A stretch of 6,582 nucleotides of DNA from Chitinispirillaceae bacterium (GCA_016926315.1 JAFGOU010000261.1:1-6582), one strand, 5' to 3'. Numbered from the stretch's first letter, positions 1 through 6,582 are shown. Numbers and translations are program-made. The notes: generated by a model not told the origin, from the letters alone.

Positions 1-1170
1 CGCCGCCGTGAAAACATCAGGGATGCCGAGCGCCTCAAAAACCTCCGCAATACGCGCTCGCAGGAGATCGCCGCCCTCAAGAAGGAAAAACAGGACGCAA
101 CGGCTCTGGTCGAGGAGATGCGCACGGTTTCCGATACGATAAAAGCACTCGACGCCGCCCGGAAATCCATTGACGCGGAACTCAATGAAGAACTTCTGAA
201 GCTGCCTAATATTCCCCACGAGACCGTCCACCATGGCGAAAGCGAAAAAGACAACAAGGAGATCGCCGTATGGGGATCGCCGAAAACCTTTGGTTTCGAG
301 CCAAAAGACCACCTGCAGCTCGGCACGGCGCTCGATATTATCGATTTCGCACGGGGAGCGAAAATCAGCGGTGCCGGCTTTCCCGTATACAAGGGGCATG
401 GCGCGCTGCTCGAACGGGCGCTGATCAGTTTCATGCTTGATACCCATGCTCATAACGGTTATACCGAAATCTTTCCGCCGTTCCTGGTGAACGAGGAAAG
501 CTGCGTGGGCACCGGACAGCTCCCGAAAAGCCGTGACCAGATGTATTACATGAACGAGGACGCTTTATTTTGCATTCCGACCGCCGAGGTGCCGGTGACC
601 AACCTTCACCGCGACGAGCTGCTCGACGCATCAATCCTGCCCCTGCGCTACTGCGCTTACAGCGCCTGTTTCAGGAGGGAGGCCGGTTCTTACGGCAAGG
701 ACACCAAGGGATTCCTGCGCGTACACCAGTTCAACAAGGTGGAACTCGTGAAAATGGTCGTTCCGGAACGCTCCTATGAGGAACTGGAGACTTTGCGCGC
801 GGATGCCGAAGGGATCATTCGGGCGCTTGGATTGCACTATCGGGTCCTTGCGCTGTGTGACGCCGACCTGTCGTTTGCCGCGGCAAAGTGCTATGATCTC
901 GAAGCGTGGGCGCCGGCGGAAAAGAAGTTTCTCGAGGTCTCCTCGTGCAGCAATTTCGAGGACTTCCAGGCGCGGCGCATCAATATTCGTTACCGCCCCG
1001 CAAGCGGCGGAAAGCCCCGCTTCGTTCACACCCTCAACGGCAGCGGCCTTGCCACCGCGCGAATCCTTGTCGCGATTCTCGAAACCTGTCAGACGGCGGC
1101 GGGAACCGTTGAGGTCCCGGAGGTCCTGCAGCCGTATATGCACGGTATGAAGGAGATCGGGCCACGGTGA
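1..1170 (+). CDS. serS: seryl-tRNA synthetase, 5' end outside window
   Basis: This cytoplasmic class II aminoacyl-tRNA synthetase charges tRNA-Ser (and tRNA-Sec where present) with serine using ATP. The frame is open from base 1, so the ATG at 118 is internal. The 389 residues seen, against about 425-430 for the family, imply that some 35-40 N-terminal residues lie upstream. The first ~75 residues are charged and helical, matching the antiparallel coiled-coil arm that holds the tRNA-Ser long variable arm. The catalytic core follows, with [14 protein letters not shown], the serine-binding TxE motif (TAE, 580-588), class II motif 2 ([15 protein letters not shown] from 670, then RVHQFNKVE) and motif 3 ([10 protein letters not shown], 1033-1062). 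The C-terminus, [11 protein letters not shown], is typical. The TGA stop overlaps the next gene's GTG start by 4 bases, suggesting translational coupling to the kinase. Identification is secure and no defects are seen. Confidence 0.97.
   Translation, partial: RRRENIRDAERLKNLRNTRSQEIAALKKEKQDATALVEEMRTVSDTIKALDAARKSIDAELNEELLKLPNIPHETVHHGESEKDNKEIAVWGSPKTFGFEPKDHLQLGTALDIIDFARGAKISGAGFPVYKGHGALLERALISFMLDTHAHNGYTEIFPPFLVNEESCVGTGQLPKSRDQMYYMNEDALFCIPTAEVPVTNLHRDELLDASILPLRYCAYSACFRREAGSYGKDTKGFLRVHQFNKVELVKMVVPERSYEELETLRADAEGIIRALGLHYRVLALCDADLSFAAAKCYDLEAWAPAEKKFLEVSSCSNFEDFQARRINIRYRPASGGKPRFVHTLNGSGLATARILVAILETCQTAAGTVEVPEVLQPYMHGMKEIGPR
1150..1155 (+). promoter_or_regulatory. ribosome binding site supporting a GTG start for the kinase gene
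   Basis: AAGGAG lies inside the last codons of serS, 11 bases before the GTG at 1167. It is the main reason for choosing that GTG over the later in-frame ATG at 1212, which has no purine-rich site in front of it. It also implies that ribosomes finishing serS can re-initiate on the kinase. Confidence 0.6.
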
Positions 1171-2501
1171 ATAAACTGCTGCGTCAACTCCTGTACGACC
1201 GCTCGCTGTACATGTTCTTGCTCGCGGTCCGCCGGCTGCGGGGGAGCGATGTTTTCCTCATCGTCAGCCTGTGCTGCCTTGCGGCCTATATTTTCCTGAC
1301 GCAGTCGATGCTCGGTAAGCTGCAGCACTACCTGACCAGCCGGGCTGAGCTCTGCGCCGACCGCATCGGCATATCCCTGCCGCAGGGGGTTCATGGCGCG
1401 CCGGGCAGCGTCACCCGCCTGTTCCGGATTATCGATAACACCGACATGCCGACCATCGCGGTTGACACCGGCAATGTGCCGTTTGCCTGGGCTCATATTG
1501 CCGGTTGTACCTCGTTCCCGCGAGCGGGCTTGACGAAAGAGGCGACGGACCCCGGGGTCATGGAATGCGTTAAAAAGCGGGCGGAACGTCTGCGGAAACG
1601 GGGCGTCGTCTGTGCCATCAGGCAGGGCGGTAACGGTCCGGTGACCGGTTACCTGCTCATGGGACGGAGCAGCACGATAAAAAACCTCACCATGCTTTCA
1701 ATCGCCATGACGGCGCTGTTTACGGTTTTCGCGCTGATCATGTACGTATCGTTCCATAACTTCAGGCTTAACGAACGGAGCAACCTCTGGGTGGCGCTGG
1801 CAAAGGAGACCGCCCACCAGCTTGGCACGCCGATCACCGCGCTCATGGGGTGGGTCGAATATCTCCGCTCCTCCGGCGATCCCGAAAGCGGCAAGCGACC
1901 CGAGGAGATCGCCGGCGAGATCGAAAAAATATGCGCCGACATGGACAGCGATCTCAAGCGTCTGCGCAAGATCAGCTCGCGCTTCAGCCAGATCGGGTCG
2001 GTCCCGGTACTCGAGTACTGCGACCTGAACGAGGTGCTGCATGACTGCATGGACTATTACCAGATACGCCTGCCTTTTGTCAAGAGAAAAATCGAGATGC
2101 GCCCGCACTTCGGCACGATTCCTCCGGTAAGGGCGAATCGCGAACTTCTTGAATGGGTGTTCGAAAACCTGCTCAAGAACTCCATCGATGCGATACAGCA
2201 GGAAGCGGGACGGATCGAAATCCGCACCGAATATAACGATCATGAACGGATGGTGCGCGTCTACCATGCCGATAACGGCAGGGGAATCACCTGGGAGGCG
2301 CATAAAAAAATATTTGCGCCGGGTTTCACCACCAAAAAACGGGGCTGGGGACTCGGGCTCACGCTGGCGAAAAGAATCATTGAAGACTACCATCAGGGAC
2401 GGATATTCGTCCACTGGTCGAAAAAGGACAAGGGGACCGTTTTCTGCGTGGACCTTCCGGTCCACGCAAAGGCGAAACGTTTGAAAAAACTCACCGTCTG
2501 A
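1167..2501 (+). CDS. membrane sensor histidine kinase, PorY-like
   Basis: This inner-membrane sensor kinase of 444 aa probably phosphorylates the response regulator encoded directly downstream. After a short basic cytoplasmic start comes TM1 (about residues 29-49), an extracytoplasmic segment of about 120 residues (50-173) with four Cys (63, 114, 134, 149), and TM2 (about 174-196). No HAMP or PAS domain separates TM2 from the kinase core. The H-box reads [14 protein letters not shown], with phospho-acceptor His217 and the HQLGT variant in place of the common HE-R-T. The ATPase domain has an N-box ([11 protein letters not shown], Asn338), G1 (DNGRGI from 369) and G2 ([13 protein letters not shown] from 386), so it looks active. 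The stretch [18 protein letters not shown] matches what I recall of Bacteroidota kinases including PorY. That family link is from memory, and the stimulus is unknown. The gene starts with GTG overlapping the serS stop and ends 12 bases before the regulator. Confidence 0.92.
   Translation: MNKLLRQLLYDRSLYMFLLAVRRLRGSDVFLIVSLCCLAAYIFLTQSMLGKLQHYLTSRAELCADRIGISLPQGVHGAPGSVTRLFRIIDNTDMPTIAVDTGNVPFAWAHIAGCTSFPRAGLTKEATDPGVMECVKKRAERLRKRGVVCAIRQGGNGPVTGYLLMGRSSTIKNLTMLSIAMTALFTVFALIMYVSFHNFRLNERSNLWVALAKETAHQLGTPITALMGWVEYLRSSGDPESGKRPEEIAGEIEKICADMDSDLKRLRKISSRFSQIGSVPVLEYCDLNEVLHDCMDYYQIRLPFVKRKIEMRPHFGTIPPVRANRELLEWVFENLLKNSIDAIQQEAGRIEIRTEYNDHERMVRVYHADNGRGITWEAHKKIFAPGFTTKKRGWGLGLTLAKRIIEDYHQGRIFVHWSKKDKGTVFCVDLPVHAKAKRLKKLTV
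2445..2468 (+). other. perfect 10-bp stem-loop near the end of the kinase gene
   Basis: TGCGTGGACC (2445-2454) and GGTCCACGCA (2459-2468) are exact reverse complements around a TTCC tetraloop. The element lies within kinase codons, 45 bases before the regulator ATG and 34 bases before the regulator's ribosome binding site. No T-run follows it on either strand, so it is not a simple terminator. A processing site, an RNA stabiliser or chance are all possible. The structure is seen directly; any role is inferred. Confidence 0.5.
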
Positions 2502-2513
2502 CAGGAAAACACC

Positions 2514-4073
2514 ATGGCAGGATTCCGCAAGACCGTAATGTGGGTGGATGACGAAATCGAAATGCTGCGGGCGCACGTCATGTTTCTCGAAACGCGCGGA
2601 TATCACGTAGTCCCGGTATTTACGGGTGACGACGCGGTACAGATGATCGCGGAAAAACCCCAGGAGTACGACATCGTGCTGCTTGACGAACAGATGCCCG
2701 GCAAGGATGGGTTGACCACGCTCGAGGAGATCAAGGAATTGCGACCCGACCTGCCGGTGGTGATGGTCACGAAAAGCGAGGAAGAACGGCTGATGGAGCA
2801 GGCGATCGGCAAGAAAATCGACGGCTACCTCACCAAACCGGTCAATCCGAGCCAGATACTTCTTGTGTGTAAACGTCTTCTCGAATCAAAAACATTCATT
2901 GCCTCGGAGATCAGGCAGCAGTTCCTGCGCAGCTATTCAGAAACCACCACCGCCCTGCGCGGCCGTCTCGAAACGCTTCAGTGGGTCAAACTCTACGAAA
3001 ACCTTACGCGCTGGGACGCCGAGCTGGATAAAGTCGAGGACGAAGGACTCCGCCAGACCCATGCCGGCCAGAAGTCCGACAGTAACACCGCATTTGCCAA
3101 TTTTATCGAGGAACATTACGGCAACTGGATCAAAGGGGACAACAAACCGCCGACCCTGTCGGTCACCGCCCTGGGACGTCATGTCTTTCCGCTGTTCGAA
3201 CGCAAACGTCCGGTCTATCTGGTTGTCTGCAGCGGCATGCGGCTCGATCAGTACCTGTGCATCGAGGAGTTCATCCGTTCCCTGTTTACGGTACAGAGGA
3301 ATTACTTCTTCTCGGTGCTGCCCACCGATACGCCGTTCGCGCGGGCATCCCTTCTGGCCGGAGAATTCCCCCTTGAAATAGAAGGGATGTTCCCTGAAGC
3401 CTGGAACAATGACCCGTACGATCACGACATCGCGGTGCGTCTTGAGACCAAACTGATCAAACATAACCTGCAGAAATCAGGGATCAAGATCGGCAGCGGC
3501 CTGAGCTATTTTCATATGACCGAGGCGCGCCATCTCGGCCCGGACCAGGCACAGCAGGGAAAGAGCAGGTTGGTCGTTATCGTGACCGATTCGGTCAATC
3601 TGCTCACCCGGGGGAGCGGTTGCACACCCCTGACGCGTGAAATCGCGCGGGATGAGCGGACCTTGCGTTCGGTTACCCGCTCATGGTTTGAACACTCTTC
3701 CCTTTTCCGGCTGTTGAAGGATCTGTCGAGGAAGCAGTGCGTCGTGGTGATTACGTCCGATCACGGTACGGTTTTCTGCACCAGGAAAACCGAACTCTAC
3801 GGCGCCAGGCAACTCGATGCCGGTCTGCGGTATAAATTCGGGAAGCAGATCACGGCCGACGAGCGGCGCGTCGTGTCGCTCAACGATCCTCGCCATTTTA
3901 AACTGCCGCGTATCAAACGAGCGCCGGGCTGTCTTATCGCAAAGGATAATTATTATTTCACCCAGCCCGAAAGCGCCAGGGAGGGCACCCTTGAAAACCG
4001 TAACTCCTTCCAGCAGGGCGGCATATCGCTTGACGAAATGATCGTACCCCTGTCGGTACTCACGCCGCTATGA
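2514..4073 (+). CDS. PorX-like response regulator with a PglZ domain, probably catalytically impaired
   Basis: This is a cytoplasmic response regulator of 519 aa, essentially the length I recall for PorX, which in Bacteroidota controls type IX secretion genes. The REC domain (about 5-122) is complete: acidic pair Asp12/Asp13, phospho-acceptor Asp58 in LLDEQMPGKDG, Thr86 and Lys108 in YLTKP. A helical linker (about 125-210) leads to a PglZ/alkaline-phosphatase-superfamily domain (about 215-517). Conserved landmarks are the PTDTPFAR nucleophile region (Thr273), SWFEHSSL, SDHGT (Asp416, His417), LRYK and GGISLDEMIVP. Against the PorX consensus as I remember it, four expected metal-ligand positions differ: IDNLRYDQ is CSGMRLDQ (Ser240), FVDMLSHA is SVNLLTRG (Asn362, Arg366) and QHGGIS is QQGGIS (Gln501). 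Phosphodiesterase activity is therefore doubtful. A good ribosome binding site (AGGA, 2503-2506) precedes the ATG. The gene follows the kinase by 12 bases and overlaps tsaE by 4. I leave the symbol empty because function may differ from PorX. Confidence 0.9.
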   Translation: MAGFRKTVMWVDDEIEMLRAHVMFLETRGYHVVPVFTGDDAVQMIAEKPQEYDIVLLDEQMPGKDGLTTLEEIKELRPDLPVVMVTKSEEERLMEQAIGKKIDGYLTKPVNPSQILLVCKRLLESKTFIASEIRQQFLRSYSETTTALRGRLETLQWVKLYENLTRWDAELDKVEDEGLRQTHAGQKSDSNTAFANFIEEHYGNWIKGDNKPPTLSVTALGRHVFPLFERKRPVYLVVCSGMRLDQYLCIEEFIRSLFTVQRNYFFSVLPTDTPFARASLLAGEFPLEIEGMFPEAWNNDPYDHDIAVRLETKLIKHNLQKSGIKIGSGLSYFHMTEARHLGPDQAQQGKSRLVVIVTDSVNLLTRGSGCTPLTREIARDERTLRSVTRSWFEHSSLFRLLKDLSRKQCVVVITSDHGTVFCTRKTELYGARQLDAGLRYKFGKQITADERRVVSLNDPRHFKLPRIKRAPGCLIAKDNYYFTQPESAREGTLENRNSFQQGGISLDEMIVPLSVLTPL

Positions 4074-4513
4074 TCGCGCGGTCCGTTTCGGCCGCCGAAA
4101 CGCGCGCGCTTGGCGCGCGCGCGGCCGCCTCGGCCCGGCCGGGGGACGTGTTCGCCCTTGAAGGCGATCTCGGCGCCGGCAAGACCGAATTCGTGCGCGG
4201 TTTCGTCGCCGCGCTTTCGAAAGAAGCAGCGGTCAGGAGCCCCAGCTTTTCGATTCTGAATATATACGAAACCCCGGCCTTTCCGGTCTGCCATTTTGAT
4301 TTCTACCGGCTCGCCGATGCCTCGGAGCTCGTTGAAACCGGGTTTCCCGACTATGCGGGTAGCGAGGCGGTCTGCCTGGTGGAATGGGGCACGCTTTTTC
4401 CCGGCGTTCTGCCGCCGAATACGCGGATCATCAGATTCCGTGACCGGGGAAACCAGACGAGGGAGATCGAGTGGGACGGGACGCCCGTACCGGCCGGAGA
4501 CGCAGGAAGATGA
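4070..4513 (+). CDS. tsaE: tRNA threonylcarbamoyladenosine biosynthesis ATPase TsaE
   Basis: TsaE is the small ATPase that works with TsaB and TsaD, after TsaC makes threonylcarbamoyl-AMP, to form t6A at position 37 of ANN-decoding tRNAs in the cytoplasm. The 147-residue length is normal for the family. The Walker A loop is GDLGAGKT (32-39, Lys38). SPSFSILNIYE (57-67) is the family's SPTF..vn.Y segment with Ser in place of the usual Thr. HFDFYRL (75-81, Asp77) and LVEWG are the other two signature blocks. The ATG overlaps the response-regulator stop as ATGA, so translation is probably coupled. Residues 8-24 are rich in Ala and Arg because the DNA there is extremely GC-rich and forms two hairpins. 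I recall porX-like genes lying next to tsaE in Bacteroidota too, which would make the pairing older than this genome, but I could not check this. Confidence 0.95.
   Translation: MIARSVSAAETRALGARAAASARPGDVFALEGDLGAGKTEFVRGFVAALSKEAAVRSPSFSILNIYETPAFPVCHFDFYRLADASELVETGFPDYAGSEAVCLVEWGTLFPGVLPPNTRIIRFRDRGNQTREIEWDGTPVPAGDAGR
4084..4121 (+). other. tandem GC-rich hairpins at the 5' end of tsaE
   Basis: Two perfect inverted repeats lie back to back, beginning 12 bases after the tsaE start codon. The first is CGTTTCGG (4084-4091), loop CCG, then CCGAAACG (4095-4102). The second is CGCGCGCGC (4101-4109), loop TTG, then GCGCGCGCG (4113-4121). They share bases 4101-4102, so one base pair would be lost if both form. 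No T-run follows, which argues against a terminator. Such structure could slow initiation or elongation on tsaE and lower its expression relative to the gene upstream. That effect is inferred. Confidence 0.45.
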
Positions 4514-4526
4514 CTTCCTTTTTTTT
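4504..4526 (+). terminator. weak intrinsic-terminator-like hairpin at the tsaE stop
   Basis: AGGAAG (4504-4509) pairs with CTTCCT (4514-4519) around an ATGA loop that contains the tsaE stop codon, and seven more T follow directly. The layout is that of an intrinsic terminator, but the stem is short, with only three G-C pairs. At best it would give partial termination between tsaE and apt. It coincides with the widest gene gap in the window (45 bases), where a break in the cluster would be most plausible. Confidence 0.35.
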
Positions 4527-4543
4527 CAATGAACCGCAACCGT

Positions 4544-4550
4544 AAAGGAG
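4544..4550 (+). promoter_or_regulatory. ribosome binding site fixing the apt start at 4559
   Basis: AAAGGAG sits 8 bases before the ATG at 4559, near-ideal spacing. An earlier in-frame ATG at 4529 would place this site inside the coding region and add ten residues not expected in the family, so the 4559 start is preferred. Confidence 0.8.
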
Positions 4551-4558
4551 ACCCCAGC

Positions 4559-5080
4559 ATGGACCTCGACAAGGCGATACGAAAGGTAAAGGATTTCCCA
4601 AAACCCGGTATCCTGTTCTACGATATCACGAGCATTTTCACCAATCCGGAGGCTTACCGGTACGTCATCAACCGGATGCTCGAATGCTGCCCCGGAGAGA
4701 ATATCGACGGCGTGATCGCGATAGAAAGCCGCGGGTTTCTCGTCGCCTCCTGTTTTGCGATCGAACGGCGGATCCCGCTCGTTCTGGCGCGAAAGAAAGG
4801 CAAGCTGCCGGGAAAAACGATCAGCGAAAGTTACGCGCTGGAGTACGGCGAGGCGACGCTTGAAATCCATGTTGACGACCTGACGCCGGGCAAACGATGG
4901 CTCGTTATCGACGATCTCATCGCCACCGGCGGAACCCTCCAGGCGGTCGCTGCAATGGTCGAGCGCCGTGGTGCGGCCGTCGCCGGGATGTTCGGCATTA
5001 TCGGGCTGCCGTTTCTGGGATATGAAAAGAAAATAGGCAGCTATCATCCGCTCACCCTCATCGACTATCATAACGAGTAA
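4559..5080 (+). CDS. apt: adenine phosphoribosyltransferase
   Basis: This cytoplasmic purine-salvage enzyme converts adenine and PRPP to AMP and pyrophosphate. From the chosen start the protein is 173 aa, typical of bacterial APRT, and begins MDLDKAIRKVKDFPKPGILF, the usual N-terminus. DFPKPGILFYDIT (12-24) and AIESRGF (54-60) are family signatures. LVIDDLIATGGTL (115-127) is the PRPP-binding loop with its paired acidic residues Asp118/Asp119. ARKKGKLPGKT (77-87) corresponds to the flexible catalytic loop. An alternative ATG ten codons upstream (4529) is rejected because the ribosome binding site lies between the two. The gene follows tsaE after 45 bases containing a terminator-like hairpin and is 3 bases from asnS. 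It has no obvious functional tie to the two-component pair, and all expected motifs are present. Confidence 0.96.
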   Translation: MDLDKAIRKVKDFPKPGILFYDITSIFTNPEAYRYVINRMLECCPGENIDGVIAIESRGFLVASCFAIERRIPLVLARKKGKLPGKTISESYALEYGEATLEIHVDDLTPGKRWLVIDDLIATGGTLQAVAAMVERRGAAVAGMFGIIGLPFLGYEKKIGSYHPLTLIDYHNE

Positions 5081-5083
5081 GCT

Positions 5084-6472
5084 ATGCACATCATTCAGAT
5101 CAAGGACCTCCTGTCGCATTCGGAAGAAGGAAACGAAGTCCGTATCAACGGCTGGATCAGGACCCGCCGGGACTCCAGCGGATTTTCGTTCATCGAAATC
5201 AACGACGGCTCATGCCTCGCCAACCTGCAAGCGGTCGCGCCTGATTCGCTCCCGAACTATGCGGCCGAAATCGCCCGTTTGTCCACCGGCTCAAGTGTTA
5301 CCGTTGAGGGCACGGTCGTGCTGTCGCCGGGAAAGGGACAGCGCTTCGAGCTTCAGGCGACCTCGGTAACCGTCCACGGGTTTGCGCCGCCGGATTATCC
5401 GCTTCAAAAAAAGCGGCATACCTTCGAATACCTCCGTGAAATCGCGCACCTGCGGCCGCGAACCAATGCGCTCGGCGCCGTGATGCGTCTGCGCAGTTCG
5501 CTCTCGTTCGCCATCCACCGGTTTTTCCAGGAGCGCGGTTTTTTCTACGTGCATACGCCCGTCATCACGGCAAGCGACTGCGAAGGGGCCGGCGCATTGT
5601 TTCAGGTAACGGCCCTTGATATGGAAAACCCTCCGCGTACGGAAGCCGGGAACATCGATTATTCGAAGGATTTTTTTGGAAAAAAGGCCGGCCTTTCGGT
5701 GTCCGGCCAGCTCGAAGGGGAGATCTGCGCCCTTGCGCTCGGCAACATTTACACCTTCGGTCCGACCTTCCGCGCCGAAAACTCCAACACCCCGCGCCAT
5801 CTGGCCGAATTCTGGATGGTGGAACCTGAAATGGCTTTTTGCCGGCTTCAGGGCGACATGGACCTGGCGGAAAAGATGGTGCGGTATCTTGCGGGAGACG
5901 TTCTCGAAAGGAACCGCGACGACCTTACGCTATTCAACGAGCGTATCGATCCGGAGTGCATAGCCCGTCTCGAAACGATCGCGGCCAACCCGTTTGAGCG
6001 GATCACTTACGACGGCGCGATCGAGATTCTGCGGAAGAACAACTCCTCATTCGAGTTCCCGGTGGAGTGGGGGAGCGATATACAATCGGAACATGAACGC
6101 TTTCTTACCGAGACCGTCTTCAAAAAACCCGTCATCGTATACGATTATCCCAAATCGATCAAGGCTTTTTACATGCGGCAGAATGACGACGGAAAAACCG
6201 TCGCCGCCATGGACGTTCTGGTTCCCCGTATCGGCGAGATCGTCGGCGGCAGCGAGCGTGAGGAACGCCATGACGTGCTTCGGTCGCGCATCGGGGAGCT
6301 CGGACTCGACGAAAAAAGCTACTGGTGGTACCTCGACCTGCGCCGGTTCGGCACCACCCCGCATGCCGGTTTCGGCCTCGGCTTCGAGCGGCTGCTCCTT
6401 CTCGTCACCGGCATGCAGAACATTCGCGATGTGATGCCGTATCCGAGGTATCCGGGAAACGCGGAGTTTTGA
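5084..6472 (+). CDS. asnS: asparaginyl-tRNA synthetase
   Basis: This cytoplasmic class IIb synthetase joins asparagine to tRNA-Asn. Its 462 residues compare with about 466 in E. coli. The N-terminal ~100 residues form the OB-fold anticodon-binding domain, starting at [24 protein letters not shown]. The catalytic domain contains [18 protein letters not shown], motif 2 ([21 protein letters not shown] from residue 229) and motif 3 ([12 protein letters not shown], about 429-440), ending in [13 protein letters not shown]. The ..[13 protein letters not shown] form and the SGQL block favour AsnRS over archaeal-type AspRS. Having asnS suggests at least one direct route to Asn-tRNA-Asn; whether the amidotransferase route also exists cannot be seen here. 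The start is 3 bases after the apt stop with only a weak purine-rich stretch upstream, so translation probably depends on coupling to apt. Codons 197-201 carry a T7 run and an A6 run, discussed under findings. Confidence 0.96.
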   Translation: MHIIQIKDLLSHSEEGNEVRINGWIRTRRDSSGFSFIEINDGSCLANLQAVAPDSLPNYAAEIARLSTGSSVTVEGTVVLSPGKGQRFELQATSVTVHGFAPPDYPLQKKRHTFEYLREIAHLRPRTNALGAVMRLRSSLSFAIHRFFQERGFFYVHTPVITASDCEGAGALFQVTALDMENPPRTEAGNIDYSKDFFGKKAGLSVSGQLEGEICALALGNIYTFGPTFRAENSNTPRHLAEFWMVEPEMAFCRLQGDMDLAEKMVRYLAGDVLERNRDDLTLFNERIDPECIARLETIAANPFERITYDGAIEILRKNNSSFEFPVEWGSDIQSEHERFLTETVFKKPVIVYDYPKSIKAFYMRQNDDGKTVAAMDVLVPRIGEIVGGSEREERHDVLRSRIGELGLDEKSYWWYLDLRRFGTTPHAGFGLGFERLLLLVTGMQNIRDVMPYPRYPGNAEF

Positions 6473-6486
6473 AAACAACCGACCCT

Positions 6487-6582
6487 ATGCCGGTGCACCC
6501 CTTAAAAACCTCCTATCGCGATATTTTTCACCTTGCGCTGCCGCTCATTCTTTCAATGAGCAGTCACATGCTCATGCAGTTC
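6487..6582 (+). CDS. probable MATE-family transporter, 3' end outside window
   Basis: Only 32 codons are visible. The peptide begins MPVHPLKTSYRDIF and continues into a hydrophobic segment, HLALPLILSMSSHMLMQF. A short cytoplasmic N-terminus followed by '..i..LAlPlils..s.mlm.f' is the usual start of MATE (multidrug and toxin extrusion) family membrane transporters, which export drugs or metabolites in exchange for Na+ or H+. The start is uncertain. The ATG at 6487 has no good ribosome binding site; a TTG at 6469 overlapping the asnS stop (TTGA) and a GTG at 6493 are alternatives. The family call rests on one segment, so another multi-pass transporter class is possible. Confidence 0.55.
   Translation, partial: MPVHPLKTSYRDIFHLALPLILSMSSHMLMQF

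Noticed and set aside
631..1143. A 170-codon minus-strand open frame opposite serS
   Set aside because: Shadow of the serS codon bias; no recognisable motif or ribosome binding site.
1698..2606. A 302-codon open frame on the minus strand across the kinase/regulator junction
   Set aside because: It lies wholly opposite strongly supported kinase and regulator coding sequence, its translation shows no family motif I know, and long antisense frames are common in GC-rich genes.
3770..3791. GGTTTTC / GAAAACC inverted repeat inside the PglZ coding region
   Set aside because: Seven-bp stem with an 8-base loop and no T-run, deep in the gene next to the SDHGT codons; no context suggests a role.
4529..4558. 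An upstream in-frame ATG that would lengthen apt by ten residues
   Set aside because: The AAAGGAG at 4544-4550 is correctly spaced only for the ATG at 4559, and the extra residues (MNRNRKGDPS) do not resemble APRT N-termini.
5683..5696. A 14-base perfect palindrome containing GGCCGGCC in asnS
   Set aside because: Single copy, within conserved coding sequence, and not placed like an operator; it is treated only as part of the slippery-site observation.
6466..6476. GTTTT-G-AAAAC palindrome at the asnS stop as a terminator
   Set aside because: A one-base loop cannot form a hairpin, and the sequence has neither a GC stem nor a following T-run.
1..6582. Search for defence systems, since PglZ domains also occur in BREX phage-defence loci
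   Set aside because: The PglZ domain here is fused to REC in the PorX layout and surrounded by housekeeping genes; no BrxC, PglX, BrxL or BrxA/B-like partner is present.

Overview
The window is a GC-rich (roughly 55-60% by eye), gene-dense segment of a bacterial chromosome. Seven protein genes all lie on the + strand, and the first and last are cut by the window edges. Spacing is very tight: 4-base start/stop overlaps at serS/kinase and response regulator/tsaE, gaps of 12 and 3 bases elsewhere, and one 45-base gap. This looks like one co-directional, largely translationally coupled cluster. No tRNA or rRNA gene, insertion sequence, CRISPR array or origin is visible, and no gene-free stretch exceeds 45 bases.

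Layout: 1-1170 is the C-terminal ~90% of seryl-tRNA synthetase (serS). 1167-2501 is a membrane histidine kinase with a PorY-like H-box region. 2514-4073 is a PorX-like response regulator, a REC domain joined through a helical linker to a PglZ-type alkaline-phosphatase-superfamily domain. 4070-4513 is tsaE, the t6A tRNA-modification ATPase. 4559-5080 is apt, adenine phosphoribosyltransferase. 5084-6472 is asnS, asparaginyl-tRNA synthetase. 6487-6582 is the first ~32 codons of a probable MATE-family transporter.

Organism: the PorX-type REC-PglZ fusion and the kinase signature around '[10 protein letters not shown]' are hallmarks of Bacteroidota and relatives in the Fibrobacteres-Chlorobi-Bacteroidetes (FCB) group. 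There, PorX/PorY control the type IX secretion system. The GC content and the operonic pairing of kinase and regulator suggest a GC-rich non-model FCB-type lineage. This is an inference; no marker here fixes the phylum.

How the genes fit together: serS, tsaE and asnS serve aminoacylation and tRNA modification, apt serves purine salvage, and the two-component pair is embedded between them. The most notable point is the PglZ domain. The fold-level motifs and the REC phosphorylation site are intact, but four of the seven positions I expect to bind metal or carry catalysis are substituted (Ser240, Asn362, Arg366, Gln501). The domain may therefore be a catalytically dead phosphatase acting by binding. 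Three local RNA-structure candidates may tune expression inside the cluster: a 10-bp hairpin before the regulator gene, tandem GC hairpins at the start of tsaE, and a hairpin plus T-run at the tsaE stop.
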